Positions 32,835-47,500 of a DNA stretch of 64,000 nucleotides are shown one piece after another. The DNA is from Tribonema minus (lineage: Eukaryota; Sar; Xanthophyceae; Tribonematales; Tribonemataceae), in the NCBI GenBank assembly GCA_017506865.1, contig JAFCMP010000044.1:1-64000 (forward strand), written 5' to 3'. Under the pieces are notes generated by a model. It did no database searches. It was not told where the DNA came from and worked only from the letters and a program-made list of their open reading frames with translations. Position numbers and translations under genes: made by a program. Position 1 is the first letter of the stretch. Every line of letters starts with the position of its first letter.

Positions 32835-35800
32835 ATGTTCAGACAAGCAGGCAGGACGCTGGTGTCCGCCAGGAGCAGAGCATGCTACAGGCAGCATAAT
32901 GCCAGCCTCGTCGCGCTCAGCAGAATCATCAACGGAAAAAGCATGGGGGCTCAAAATAGTCAGGTACACAGCTGGTGATTGCATTTGGTTTGAATCTGTA
33001 CACGTGCCTGCCCCTGCTGCTGTGTGCTGTTGGTGCTGCAGTGCAACGGCTCCGTAGTTTTGCTTCTGCGGAGGCCCGTCATTCTACAGATAATATGCTG
33101 ATGATGCCTCGAAACAGTGCCGTTGTTGAACAAAGGGAATTGCTTTTTTTTTTCTTTTTCGCGCCGTGTAACGGCAGGCGAAGGTGAATGTGTGCGCCTT
33201 CAGCACCAGCGTCAAGCTGGCGGAGCCCACTACGGACGGCCACAGGCGAAGTTGGGCTCCTGCGACGGCAGCGGAGATGCGGAAGATGGCGACGCAGAGC
33301 TTGCTGCACGAGCTCACTCAGAAGCAACAGCAGACTTACGAGGTGCGTGTGCCATGTGCAAAAGCGATGTACCACTTTGTCTGGTGCGCCAACATCTAGT
33401 TCTTGTAATTCTGTGGTACACAGCGAGCTCTTCTAGTGATTGCAGTCGGCATTGGCTGCTTTATGAGTCCAATCGAATTTGACTTGAAGATTGATGTTGT
33501 CTGTGCACAAGGCCTGAGTGAGTGCTAGCTGGTTTTTTGCTATATATGTACGTGATATGTGTGTTGTGGCTTTTTGTATACTGGTCATCCTTGTTCTGTA
33601 CTTCATCCACTTCAAGATGCCTTCCTTTTGTGACTTGAAGCATTTTTTTGACGAAGGGTAACACTTCCTGACAAACTCAAGGTAAGGGCGCTATTGTTAC
33701 AGGCGATTCTAACGGTGCATTGCTAATGCTGCCGCTGCTTGTCCTCACACATCAGCACAATAGCATGCCTCTTAGCAGCGTTGCCAACAGCAATAATTAA
33801 GATAACGTCGACGAGGGCATTTTCTTGATGAAGAGCAGAAATGTAGTCAGTATGCTACCTGGTCTACGAGTTACATCACCAACTGCCCCATAACACCAAT
33901 GCTTCGTAACGAAAACCAAACTGGGGTTTCTTTGCAAAAATAATGGAACCTGATACAAGCGGCATCGTCACTTGCAGTTCAGCTTGAACTCACGGCTGAT
34001 TTATTTCTTGCAGCGTGTTCTGAAAGCCCCGGTTTGCCCATCACACACACAATGACAACACATGTGCATCACAATATCAGCTGAAGTGTAGGGGTACATT
34101 CAACATCACAATATCAGCTGAAGTTTAGGGGTACATTGAGGTCAGGTCACGGTCAGGTTGAGGGTCAGGTTTGGGAACACTCATGTCACTCTGTTTGAAT
34201 CTACATTGGGGTCTATAGTTGCAAGTAGCAGCCCTGGGTTGGCGCTACGTTGCCAGCGCATTGGAATTCACACCTCAAGGAAGCGGAATCTGCAATTAGG
34301 CGCAAACCTCATGTGACCGCTACTTGCTGTTCGCCTCTGAATGTAATCTCATTGCTGGACAACGCATGTTTGCTCCGTCTCTTTGCACTTTGCGCAGTCT
34401 GTCGTGGACTGGTTTCTGCAGAACATGCCGGCAACGTACTTCCGCCAGACGTCGCAGGAGGCGCGGCTCGAGCACCTGCAGGCCATCAGGTCGGTCGCAA
34501 TCCTAACCCTAGCCCTGGTGTCAACCCTCCAACCCTAGTACAACCCCGACCGCAACCGTAGGAGCACCCTGCAGGCCATCAGTTGGTCCCAAGCCTAACA
34601 CTTCCCTGGTGTTAACCCTCCAACCCTAGTATAACCCCAACCCCAACCGCAGGAGCACCCTACAGGCCATCAGTTGGTCTGAATCCTGACCCTGTCAAGC
34701 TGACGTCAACCCTCTCACCCTAGCATAACCCCAATCCTAGCCCAAGGAGCACCTGTCGGTCATTAAGCCAGCCCTTACTTTAGCCCTACCTCGCCCTGAC
34801 CCTATCGCTCCGGGTACAATCGGGTTATCATGTCAGCCTACCCCAAATGTACATCAAATCGAATCACAATGTATCAAACCCTGGCCCCAATTCATGGAGC
34901 AGCTGCAGACCCTCAGGTCAGGCCCGACCTCGTGGCCGCGATACGTTTGTGCGCAACGCGTCGTCCTGACGACGGCTGCGTGCTCTGTGCCTGCCACCAT
35001 GACGAGCAACGACGCATCCATGGCTGTGACGCACGCGTCATACATCGCCTGCGCAAGAATTCAATTGTGACGCTCAGTTGAAGTTTAGGTGTCCGACCGG
35101 ATCGCCTTTCTTGTCTTACATCAGGCTTCAGATCACTGCTGTCACCGGTGAACACGTCGGCCTGACAAGGGGATTCACCCCCCTGTGTGTGTTCACGATT
35201 GCAGCGCCATGATGGAGCCCAGCTTCTTTGTCCGCGCGAAGAACTTCAAGGCCGACAGTGACGCTCCTGTGGCCGCGACGCGCGACATCGTGCTCAAGCT
35301 GCAGCGCGCCAGCGCCTCCGGCAGGTGAGACGTCAAGGCTCGGCAGCGAAACTGATGCTGTTAAATGTGTGTTGTTGCGGCTGGGGTCGGCACAGGCCAC
35401 TTGCTGCGCAAAGCAATTTTTCCAGCAAGTGCTGATTGTTTGCAGGTGTTTGTGTGTGTATTGGGGGGGGGGGGGGGGGTCGAGTGGACCCACACAGGCC
35501 GGTTGTCCAGTATGGGGGTTATGTCACACACGTTGTTGGGCATGCCCACCCGCAGTGGTCCGCCATATATTTTTCGATAAGTGGAGGCGGTTTCAGTCGA
35601 GCCCGGCAGCCATTGCAAAGCGTCACCACCATCTGCTGACGCTGCTCAGCAGCATTGTCATTGCCGCCGCCACATCAATGAGTACGTCACTGCCGCACGT
35701 CGCAGCGTGTGTGGTGCATCTCACTACACGCGCGTCCTTCATGCCACTCCACTTCTGAGCGGCACCACTGCTACCTTGCAGCGCGTGCCAGCTGACGGTA

Positions 35801-38530
35801 CGTATGTGTACCTGATACATACAATACCATCCTATCTCTGAGCAATGCTGCATGGCACATCATCGCTGAGAGGTGGTGATTATCCAGCCCGGCAGCAGCG
35901 CTGTCGCGGGCACCCACGTGACAGTACACGTGCATACTCCACGCTACCAGTGTGTACTCCTTGTCCATACATACCATCCCACCTCTGAGCAATACTACGT
36001 GTATTGACATTATCATCGCAGGGAGGTCACCGTCATCCAGCCCGGCAGCGCGGTCGCCGGCACGCATGCCTTTGTACACGCGTGTACTCCTAACTTGCCA
36101 TCCCCCATACGCACCATCCATCTCTGAGCGACGCTACATACATGTGTTGTAATCGCAGGGAGGTCACCGTCATCCAGCCCGGCAGCGCCGTTGCGGGCAC
36201 GCGCGAGCGCCGCCACAACCTGCTCGCCGTGCTGGAGTCGCTGCCCCCGGCGGACGGCAAGCTGTCGCAGGTCAAGGTCTTCAACTCGCTGGACAGGACG
36301 CTCGCCATCAACGTCTTTGCGTACAAGCGCAACCGCGATCGGGACGTCGCGACGCCCGCCGACGCCGCGCACATCCTCGAGTACGCCGCCGCCGTGCAGT
36401 GCGGCGAGACGTCAGGTGCGCGCCCTGCTTAGCCCCAATATTAGGCTCAAGTAGGGTTAGCTTTACTTAGGGTAAGAGCACTTACTCGAGTACGCCGCCG
36501 CTGTGCACTGCGGTGAGACGTCAGGTGCGAGCTTTCCTTAGCCCCAGGGTTAGTCCTAAGTAGGGTTTGCCCTAGGGTCTGCCCCAGGGTAAGTAGGGTT
36601 AGCTTACTTAGGGTTAGAGCGCACATCCTCGAGTACGCCGCCGCCGTGCAGTGCGGCGAGACGTCAGGTGCGCCCTAGTTGGCCCCAGGATTAATTCTAA
36701 TTAGGGTTAACTTAACTTAGGGTTAGAGCGCACATACCGTAAGTAAAGCTGACTTAGCTTTAATTAGGGTTGGAGCGCACGTACTCGAGTACGCCGCCGC
36801 CGTGCAGTGCGGCTAGAGGTCAGGTGCGCGCCCTACTGAGCCCCAGGTTCAGCCCTAGGGTCAGCTCCACTTAGGGCTTGAGCGGCCAAACAATTAGCCT
36901 CAGGGTTAGCTTTGCTTTGGGTTAGAGCGGCCGGCGTCACGGGCGCTTTGCGGGAGCCAGTAGGCTGCGCAGACTCGGTACTATTGTCGGGCATGCCAAG
37001 CAAAATGATGTAGTGTGCGCAGCATTTCCTTCGATGTGTGCAAGGCGAGGCGAGATGCCGGATGCGTGCCTTGGGCTTGGCGCAATTTCAACCCCAAGCG
37101 AACTGCCACCGAGGCTCATGGACATGGAGATTCCACGTGGCACTTTTCCGGCACACGCGCGTACCAATGCACAAGCCGCCCCAGCTTCTCGTTCAATCGC
37201 ATCATGGAGTGACGCGCTGCGGCGGCGGCGGCGAGACGACGATGACGGCGCATGCGCCGACTTTGTTGCGTGCTCCTGCCTTTGGCACCGCCGTGCGCTC
37301 TCGCCATCAGACGCAAGCAGCAAATCTGCCCTGCCCCCCTCCCCCTTGTACAAGCCACACAGCGAGTGTGCTGACGTCATCACGTTTTGCCTCTCTCGGT
37401 TGCTGCCTTGCACTCTGTCGCCATACATACATACGCCAGACGCGGACAGCGAGTACGCCCTGTCGCCGTCTCCCCTGTACGAGCCGGAGGCCCTCAAGCA
37501 GTACCTCGCGCGCTGCGAGACGGACTACGCCAAGGCGTCGCACCCGCGCAGGTTCCTGCTGCAGGTACGCGTGACGCTCCTTCACCACAGCTACTTCAAC
37601 CGTAAATTTCACACATTAGCAGTTCCTCGCGTGCTGCGAGACGGACTACGCCAAGGCGTCGCACCTGCGGAGGTTCTATGTGTGACGCTCCTTCGCTGTT
37701 GAACTTCAATTGCTATTTCGACACATTAGTACCTCACGCACTACGAGACGGCCTATGCCAAGGCGTCGCACCCGCGCAGGTTCCTGCTGCAGGTGCGTGT
37801 GACGGTCCTTCACCACAGATAGTTCAACTGTAACTTCAACACATTAGTAGTACCTCGCGCGCTGCGCAGGTTCCTGCTGCAGGTATGAGTGACGCTCCTT
37901 CGTTGCTGCAACTTCAACTGCTACTTCAACACATTGCGCCGCAAGGCGGCACACCTCCGCAGGTTCCTGCTGCAGGTACGTGTGATGCTCCTTCGCCACT
38001 GCTACTTCGACTCATTGGTGCCGAAAGTGCTACTTCAACACATGTTGGTATGAGGACGGAGTACGCCAAGGCCTCGCACCCGCGCAGGTTATTGCTGCAG
38101 GTGTGTGTTTTCAGATGCTCCTTCAGAACGTCAGCATCAGTATCATTGAAGTTTGGTTCCGCCCGTGCGAGGTGCTTTTGCAGATCATGTGCTGCAGAAG
38201 TGGCGACTTCATCAGGTGATGGGAGTCATTGAGGTCCAGCTTGGATATCTTGAAGTTCTCCTGTCGCTCCACTGTCTGCACTATGAGCATGTGAAGTACC
38301 CAAGTACAAACCCCCCAAGTATCATGACAGAACCCGCTGCGCTCGCCCCCTGCGCAACTCTCCTCCATGAAACCCCCCCGTCCCCCCCCCCTCCCAACGC
38401 AGCGTGAGCTGTACGAGCGCGAGCTGTACGAGCGCGTGAGCGGCACGGAGGGCGTCGCGGTGCACGCGGAGCGCTACGAGGGTGTGCAGTATCATGATAC
38501 GTAAACTATCAGTACTATCAGCCCCCCTGC

Positions 38531-38567
<37 letters not shown>

Positions 38568-41500
38568 ATAACAATGTTTGACCCCCCTCCCGCCGCAGCG
38601 CGAGCTGTACGAGCGCGTGAGCGGCACGGAGGGCGTCGCGGTACACGTGGAGCACTACGAGGGGGCGGAGCAGGCCGCGCTGCCCAGCGCTCAGATGCCG
38701 GATGACACCGCCAGGGAGGCGGCGGCGGGGGCGTCGCAGGGGGGCTCGCAGCGCTGGTGGGTCAGCATGGCTATGGCGAACGTGCTGCCTAAGGTGAGCG
38801 CTGCTGACCGTGATCTGAACGCCGTGTTACCCTACCGCTAACATCAAGCGTGATCTGAAACGTCATTGCCCTACCAATACTAACATCAACTCTACGTGTC
38901 CATGTCACTAAAACTTCACATTCGAGGTATAGCCTGGGGTATGTGCATTTACGCCATGTGTGTAGCACATGAACAACGTGAGCGCCGCTGACCCTGATCT
39001 GAACGCCATCTTGCCCTGCCGATAACATCAAGCGTACGTGCCCATGGCACCAACTTCAGACTTGAGGTATGATGACCTGAGACTTCGTCTGGGGTATGTA
39101 CATTTACGCCATGTATGTAGTCGCATTTAGCCGATGTGATTTCCAAGATGAGCGGCGGCGCTGCTGCGCGGGAGGGGACAGACACGAGCTGAGCGCTGCT
39201 GCTGCTGCTGCGCGGCGGAGCCGGCCGCGCTGGAACGGGACGCGGCGCTCGTCATGGCGCCGCGCTGTCAGATGCGGGAGGGTACGCCACCTGAGCACTG
39301 TCTCCTGTTTTATCTGCGCTTGCAGATGGCCCTGTCGCTCGCTGCACATGAAGAACACAAACAAAAACTGACCCAATGTGGCAACATATGTCATACTTTT
39401 TGCATGCAGATGGCGCTGTCGCAGGTGGTGCGCCTGCTGGAGGCGTACGGCACCTGAGCACTGCCTGCAACAACAACGAAAACTGACCCCCACGTGGCAA
39501 TAGCACCTGAGATCTGCCATACTTCTTTTGCGTGCAGATGGCCCTGTCGCAGGTCGTGCGGCTGCTGGAGGCGTACGGCATGGAGGCGGTGCGCTGCCAC
39601 CTGGACGTCGTCGCCGACCCCGGCAACGGCAACGTCACCATGCTGCGCGTGCTCGCCGAGCCGCCGCAGGACCCCAAGTGAGCTTTTGTAGATAAAGTCC
39701 AATGAAGCGAACGTATCTTCCACTTTGTGTGACAAAGTATACATTTGGCACCGGCAACGTCACTATGCTGCGCGTGCATGCGGAGCCGCCGGGGGACCCC
39801 AAGTGAGTAGGCGCGTGCAGTGGGAGGGGGAGGGGGGGGGGGGGGGGGGCGGCAGCGTAGTTTGTGCGCCGGGCCCAAGCGCAGACCGGTGCTTCGGTGA
39901 ACTCTGTGCTGAGCGATTGCTGCGCTGAGGCAGTCACTCACGCTCCTTTGCAGGCGGCAGAGGAGAACCCAGATGATGATAATGATGCTCAACTCTCTCT
40001 CTCTCTCTATCTGCGATGCAGGTGGCAGAGCGCCGATGGCTGGAGCGCCCTTTCCGCGGAACTCAAGCGGCTCAAGTGGCTCGACACGCGCGTCATGGAC
40101 CTGGCGCTCGATGAGCACCCGTGGATGGGGCTGGCTCGTGCGGAGGTACGTAGGTACTGCGGCGGTGCTTGTGGGTACGCATGTATATGACTATGTATTA
40201 ATGTATGTGTGTGGATGCGGGTACTGATGCGTTGCTTGGTGGTCATGTATGTGCATGCGCATGCATGCATGCGGAGGTGTGTAGGTTCTGGTGTGGTGCT
40301 GTTGTGGGGTATGCATAGGTTTGTAGGCATGTGTGCATCAGCATACATGCGTGCGGAGGTGTGCAGACAAGATACTGCTGGATTGCTTGTGGGTATGTTG
40401 GTATGCACGCGAGTGGCTGGATGCACGCGCCATGCACCTCGCACCCCCCATGAATCAATGGGGCTCTGGGAATCGCAGCTGTGTATCAGGTCATAGGCAT
40501 GCATGTCATGTATGGTCCCTGTGTGGGGTGCGTGGCGTGTGGTATGTGTGATCATGTGCGAATGAGCAGTTGCATGTAAACGGTTAAAACATACACATGT
40601 ACCAACCCTTGCCCTCATCAACCTCAACTCGTCAATCACCGCGCAGGTCGTGCTGACGCTGGCCGCGTGCGTCCACCCGGCGCTGCACAAGTCCAATCCG
40701 TGGGCGTTCTCGGATGCGCAGACGCAGGAGGTGTGTACCTACATACCTGCCTTTGCGTGCTGAATGCGTTGTGCACGCTGCAGCTGTACGCACATGACCT
40801 ACCCATTTCACCTGCACGCTGAGTGTCCCATGCACGCTGCCGGTGGCGTTTGCTGGACACTGGTAGCGCATTCATGCCTGCCTTTGAGCCAGCACGCATG
40901 CGGCAACCAACAGAACGGGATGCCACGCCCGATACGTCTTTGGTCTTCATGTAGAAGTACAACAGTGCATTCTCCAGCTTGCTGCTGCGCGCTCTTCGGG
41001 ACACTATATTTGAACTCCGTCCCTCGCTGCTCGTTGTGTGAGAGCAAGCAAGGGTCGGCCGTGCTGTCACGTGTGTGTGCGTCCCTGCGCTGTCAACGCG
41101 TTGCTTTGCAGCAGTCGCGATTACGTTTAGGTTCGGGGTTAGGTTTACACGCACCCCATTCAGGTCTGGACGATCGCAGGCGCTGCCATGCACCGCCAGC
41201 TGTCAGCCGCTGCTTGCCGCCACCACCAAATCAGCACGTACATCATGTGCCCACCAGCTGCAGTGCTCAGCCATTGTGCACTGAGCGTCACCACGCTCTG
41301 CTCTTCGAAGCGCGGCCGCCGCAGCGCATTCCTCACGCTCTCGTAGCGCCCCCTCACATTCTCCGTGCGCGCGTTACTCACGTTCATCGCCATAACGACG
41401 CTCCCTCATGTACTGTACATCTCCGTGCGCACGCGCTGCTCGCTGCCGCAGTTGCTGCGCAGCCGCCACGGCGCACGCCTCATGCTCTATTTGCAACCCC

Positions 41501-44500
41501 GCATAGTTCGAAGTATACCATCCCGTCATGTCATTTAACATCTCGTGCGCGCGCGCGCTGCTCGCTGCCGCAGTGGCTGAGCGACGTGCGCATCGCACGC
41601 CACGCCGCCGCCATCGCGGACCTCTACGCGGCGCGCTTCGACCCCGCCGCCGCTGCGCCCATGTCGCAGTCCGACTTCATCGCCAGCGCCGACGCCCTTA
41701 AAGCGGTGTTCGTGAAGGACGTGGAGGTGAGAGCTGGGTGTCCCAAACCTGTAAATTTGGGTGGACGTTAGGGTTAGGGCTAGGGTTAAGATATGGCTTA
41801 GGCCAGCGCCGACGCCCTCTATGCAATGTTCACGAAGCACGTGGCGGCGTCTGGTGCAGGTAGAATTAGGGTCAGGCTCCGCACGGGGGCTGGTGGTAGG
41901 GTTGAGGTACAGAGAGAATTTGTGCTGGTCTGTTCGTGCTAGGATTGCGGGCAACGCTCCAACGCGCAGCATACCTGTATCTGCACCGCTGTAGGCTGCT
42001 CCTATCTGTAACAATCGACCGCACTCGAGCGTCTGACCAGCGTTGGACCTGGACGCGAGAGGTGCGTGCAGAGCGAGGGCTCCAGCAAGGTGCTACAGTG
42101 GGGTCAGAGTTCGACCCTCATGCCCCCCCCCACACTACCGTCGTGGCGGACGCCACGTGCGCGATGCAGCGCACCAACCTCACGTAACGCACTTCCTCTG
42201 CCCCCAAGTTGAACTCAAACCTCAAATTGTTGCCCCCCCCCCCCCCCCCCCCCTTCCCCCTTTTTCTGCTGCCAGGTCGACGAGGCGCAGGCGCTGCTGT
42301 GCGCCATGGTCGACGCCGCGTGCGCGACGCTGCGCACCAACCTCTACATGCCGCACCGCTATGCCCTGGGCATGCGCCTCGACCCCGCGGTCCTGCTGAC
42401 GCAGCGCGAGCGCGCAGACCCCACAAAGGAAGTTCCGTTCGGCGCGTTCTTCGTGTACGGGCGCCGGTTCCGCGGGTTCCACGTTCGCTTCAGGGTGCGT
42501 GCCCTGACCCTAACCCTAGCGGTTTCTTGCCCTAACCCTAACCCTATGAGCGATTGTTTGCGTGCGCTTCGGGAGTTGGGGCACGAGGTCGGCACAAACC
42601 GCAGACTGGATCAGGTCGTTGTATTGGCCCTTTGCGTAGTCCACAATGCGGTTATGTATATATATATTTATATATACATAAGGCCAATGCAACCACAAAG
42701 CAAGGCATTCCAAAGTGCGTATGTGTTGCACTTGTCATGCTGTGGCAATTCAATGTTCAAAGTTACTGTACGCAATGCACACCCTCCAGTATGTGTGCAT
42801 GCCTTGGAGATGCGGACAAGCATGAGCAGCAGCTGCATACTTTTATATAAAGACCCTACAGTCACTTGCCTATATACACATAGCTCGCCCGCGTACACAC
42901 AAGCACTGGCGTGCGGTTGTACAAGTATCCTGGATTACAGTACAGTACTTCAAGCATACCCTATTGAACAGCCCCGTATCGATGTGGCAATCTTCACCAC
43001 CAACTAGCGTTGTAGGTATCGCCAAGAAGTAGCTGGGGGCAGTCATGCAGGAGTTTCACAAGTGGTCTGTCATTTAGAACTGTGCTTGGGAGCCTGTATT
43101 TCGAGATCAGCAGCTACTGTGCATGAAGCACGCCATGACACTTATCCAGGCGGCACAAATATACATGTTATGGCATGAGCCGCATGACTATTTGAATAAC
43201 ATGCATACACCTTGAAGTAACATACACGATTGTAGGCGCATGCTTGCATTCTGGTACAGTCTCATGGGGTGTGGTTTGCTCTTGCGCGGCAGGTCACGCA
43301 GTCTGACTGCCAGCAGCCAGCGCTCTACCAGGTACCCTGCTTGTTGTGTGCTGGTTCCAAGCCTCGTAGGTGTCACTATTACCAGTAGGCCAGCTAGGGT
43401 TAGCGTTAGCAAAGTTGAATACCCGTCCAGCAGTAGTGCCTGGGCACACACGCGCATCATAATCTCGCTTTTCGCACACGCGCGTGCATTTTTTACACTC
43501 GCGGGCGCTCGTTTGAGCACATTCACCCAACGCGTACACGCACACTCACTCCTTCATCCCACACATTCGCATGTTCATTCACAGTACACTGTTGTGAGCG
43601 TCTGGCTGGCACCAGCATCACCCTCAACCTGAACCTGAGATGTGCCCGCGTCACGCTCTGTGTTCTTGTTTCGTGATATATGATCTGCCACCGCATAGCA
43701 CGTATCTAGAGCGCCGACACGCAATTACGTCCACCCGAGGACATGAGGGCACGTGCAATCAGGGTTAGGGTTAGCCAGCATGGCAACGCTCAGCACTACG
43801 CTTCACCAACTCCACTCCAAACATAGCTCACCTCGAGCTGCACGTACCCTAGTAGCGCGCTGACTGACACACGTAAGATGTGCTCAATGATTTGGATCAT
43901 TGCCCGCATACGTTGCGTTGTGGAACTCCACATCTGAGGCATGCGGGACATGCGCTAACGCCAAGGCGCAATGTCCCTCGTGCATATCCATCCATGAATG
44001 CTCATTGATTCACCGTTACATGAATGAATTCACAGGACATTGCGCGCGGCGGCCTCCGCATCGTCACGCCCAACACGGCGGAGCTGCTCGCCATCGAGCA
44101 GGCGCGCCAGTTCGACGAGGCGTACAACCTGGCGCAGGCGCAGCAGCTTAAGAACAAGGTGATCCATACCTACATACCTGTAGCACATACTTGTAGCTGG
44201 TGCTGTACCCCATGTGTATGCTGTAGCACATGTAGCACAAGATTGTCCTTGGAGGCACTTGCCTGGCGCAGGCGCAACAGCTCAAAAACAAGGTGAGCTG
44301 TACAATGTCTACGTACCTACATACCTTGTCAGTGGCTGGTGCCATGCCCACGCGGACACTGTAGCCCATGCGCCACGCAAGTATATGAAAGGACAAGTTA
44401 GAGACGTTGCCTTTAAAAAGGCCCGCAATCTGGCGCAAGCTCCGGTTGAGGGCAATGCGACAAGTGTGCCAGAGTGAAACAGTAGAGCAGTGTGGGAGCC

Positions 44501-47500
44501 TAACCTTAAGCCTAGCCCTGCCTCTGGATCTGTAGAGCTCACAAGGACAGTACGGCACTAGCAGCTCACAACCACTGAGGGGTGGATAGCTGCTGCTGCA
44601 GCTGACGTGCGTGTTGAGAGTGAGACGCGACTCGTGTGGCGGGTTCGAGTCACAGTTAAAGTCACACCCCGCTCGCTCTCATGTTCTGCGACAACGCGTC
44701 ACAACAACGCCTCAGATGTCTTTGCGCTAATGATACAATGCTGGAATTTTCTTGTGGCGAGCAGGACATTCCCGAGGGCGGCTCCAAAGCGGTCATCCTG
44801 CTGGACACAACGTCAACGTCCCGGGCCGGCAAGCAGTTTGCGGTGAGTGACATGCACAGCGCGCCTGGGAGAAGCACCGCAATCAGCAGCTCAGTTGTGG
44901 CAGCACTGCTCATCGGGTCCTGTGAAAACTGTTATGAACTGCTCGAATGGCGGCAGCGTTGCTTATCAAAAGCGCCGCTGGCCATGGCGCATTCACCACG
45001 GTGGTGCAATGAGTGTATGCCTCTCACAGCTAACCCAAACCTCTTTGAGCACGCATCATGTACACTTCAGAGCATGCTGCCAGGAGTCACATGTACGCGA
45101 GCCGGCCTTAGGTTTAGGGCCAGGGTCGGGCCTAACCGTAACCCTAGTCCTGCGGGGACAACGTACTAAGTGCGGCTATCACTGGTGATGCTCGCGACGT
45201 ATTTGCACGTGGACCATTCCCTGGTTGAGATTGTGGGTTAGGGTTAGGGTTAGGGTTAGGTCAATTAGCAGCATCGTACGCGATGCCTGATCCTGCATAC
45301 CTGCCCATGTCATGCCCTAGCTTATGGCGTGCTCTTACGGTTAGGCTCAGGGTTAGCAGCTGCAGGCGCGAAAGGGCGTCGAGGCGTTCACGCTTGAACT
45401 TCTGTGTATCCCCCCCCCCCCCCCCCCATGTGACATACCTACATGCCCGTGTAGCGGCGTACACAGGCGCGCAAGAGCGTCTCTGAACCTTAGTACTTGA
45501 ACGCAGTTTATACTTGAAATACGATACACACCCCTAACGTGATATACCTACGTACCCCTGTCGTGCGATGCCCCAGGCGCGCAAGAGCGTGAAGGCGTTC
45601 ACAGACTCGCTACTGGATCTGACGGTGGACACTGAAGAGACGCGAACCAGGGTTGTGGACCTCCTTGGCAAGCAGGAGCTGCTATACCTCGGGCCCGACG
45701 AGCAGGTGCGTCGCCTGCACACTTCAAGTTGAAGATCAAACTTGCAGGCTTTTTTGGCGCCCCTGTGAAGTCGCTCGTAAAACACCCTCAAGGGCCAATG
45801 TCCGAGAGCTGTGAATGACCATGTCATGTCAGCCGGCGTCAGTGCTTTAAAACGCAGACTGGAAGATGATACTGGTGATCATTGTTTATGATCCAAGTAC
45901 GGAGAGCGAGCAACAGCGGCGCTGGCCCGGTACTGCACTGCTCTCTCATACATTCCAGCGCGCCGCTGCTTGTGAGGAGAAGCGTGAAATCAGCCCTGCA
46001 GTTCTTAGGGCCAGGCTCGGGTGAGCCTGATGGCACGCAGTGACGCAAACCCTAACCCTAACCCTAACCCCTAACCCTAACCCTAACCCTCACCACCTCT
46101 GCCACGTTTGCCTTTCCCTGTGCCGCCACATGGCGCCGACCGACATCGAAATAAACGTTGAGTGAGCCCAATTGCATGCACCGACTCTCGCCGCTGCTGC
46201 CGCCTCCGACTTCCCCCGCGCCGCCAGGTGGTCCCCGCCAACACTGCTTGGATCGATGACCGCTCGCGCAGGCGCGCCCACCACACCTGGCTCTTACCCT
46301 AAACCCTCTCCTGCTGTGTTTCACAGAACGCGCTGCCACTCTCGCGCCGACACTCAATTGCTGCTGCCAAATGTGATTACCCCGCGCACCGCCAGGTGGT
46401 GCCCGCTGACAGTGAGCGGGATACCTAGTGACCTTAACCCAATCTCAACCCAAAACCTTCTCCTGCTGTCATTCACAGACCTTGCGCCGACGCTCAATTG
46501 CTGCTGCCACGTGTGACTTCCCCCGCGCTGCACTAGGTGGTGCCCGCCGACATTGAGTGGATAGCCGACCGCGCGCGCAGGCGCCACCAGTGAACCCTGA
46601 CCTCAACCTAACTCTAAATGCTCTCCTGCTGTTATTCACAGGCGCGTAGCCACTACCGAGCTCACTGCCTCTGCACCTCCATCTTTGTTTGTGCTGCCAG
46701 GTGGTGCCCGCCGACATTGAGTGGATAGTTGACCGCGCGCGCAGGCGCGGCCTCGAGGCGCCGCCGGCCTTCATGTCCTCCAAGCCGCGGAGTGGCATCA
46801 ACCACAAGGAGTTCGGCGTGACGTCCGAGGGCGTCTTCGTGTTCCTCGACGTGGCCCTCAAGGTGCGTCACACTTCAACTTCACGTTCAACCCTGACCCT
46901 CATGCGCGTCGGATGTACTGTAGTGTCAAAAACACCAAGTGCACACTTGAGCGTGAGCGCAAACAATGTGTGCTCCTTCCTCTCTTGTGTACAGTCTACT
47001 TGGAACGGCTTGCAAACAACTTCCAGGCAAACCGCAGCTCACGCCAAACATCAACAACATACCTCTATACAAATCGACAGGGCAGTGATGCTCAGCGGCT
47101 GCTGCCTCAGCGCTCCGCACAAAGCCTGGGCTAGACCCCCCTCCGCAGCCCCCCCCCCCCCCCTCCCCTCCTCCCCCCTCTAACTGCACCCCCCATTCCA
47201 TCGCCTCTACGTGATGCAGGAGAGGGGGCTGGACCCCCGCAGCGCCACGGGGCGCCCCGTTACCATGAAGCTCACGGGCGGGCCCGACGGCGACGTGGCG
47301 GGCAACATGGTGCGCATCCTAGCGCGTGAGTACGGCGCGGGAGTGAGCGTCGTGGGCATGGCGGACGGGTCAGGTACGAGTCTGAGTCATTGACCCTAGG
47401 GGCTGGGTTGGGGTTCAACCAGACGGTTCTGCTTTCGGTTGCCGCATCAGGTGTGAGCTCCCAACCTAGGTGTGTGCATCAGACCAGATATTCTACTTTG

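Noticed and set aside
33041-33110. Extra GDH exon encoding QRLRSFASAEARH
   Set aside because: It reads like a presequence cleavage region, but its phase does not fit exon 1's GT donor and no good donor follows; exon 1 to 33178 joins cleanly.
34558-38110. CRISPR-like array
   Set aside because: Repeats are exon-end copies of variable length in a eukaryotic intron, with unequal spacing and no constant repeat/spacer structure.
40764-41771. 335-aa plus-strand ORF
   Set aside because: It runs through GDH intron 10 and out of frame into exon 11; composition is that of a chance ORF and the true exon is explained in another frame.
44600-44670. tRNA-like GGGTTCGAGTC segment
   Set aside because: A T-loop-like word is present but no matching acceptor stem, D-arm or anticodon arm could be laid out.
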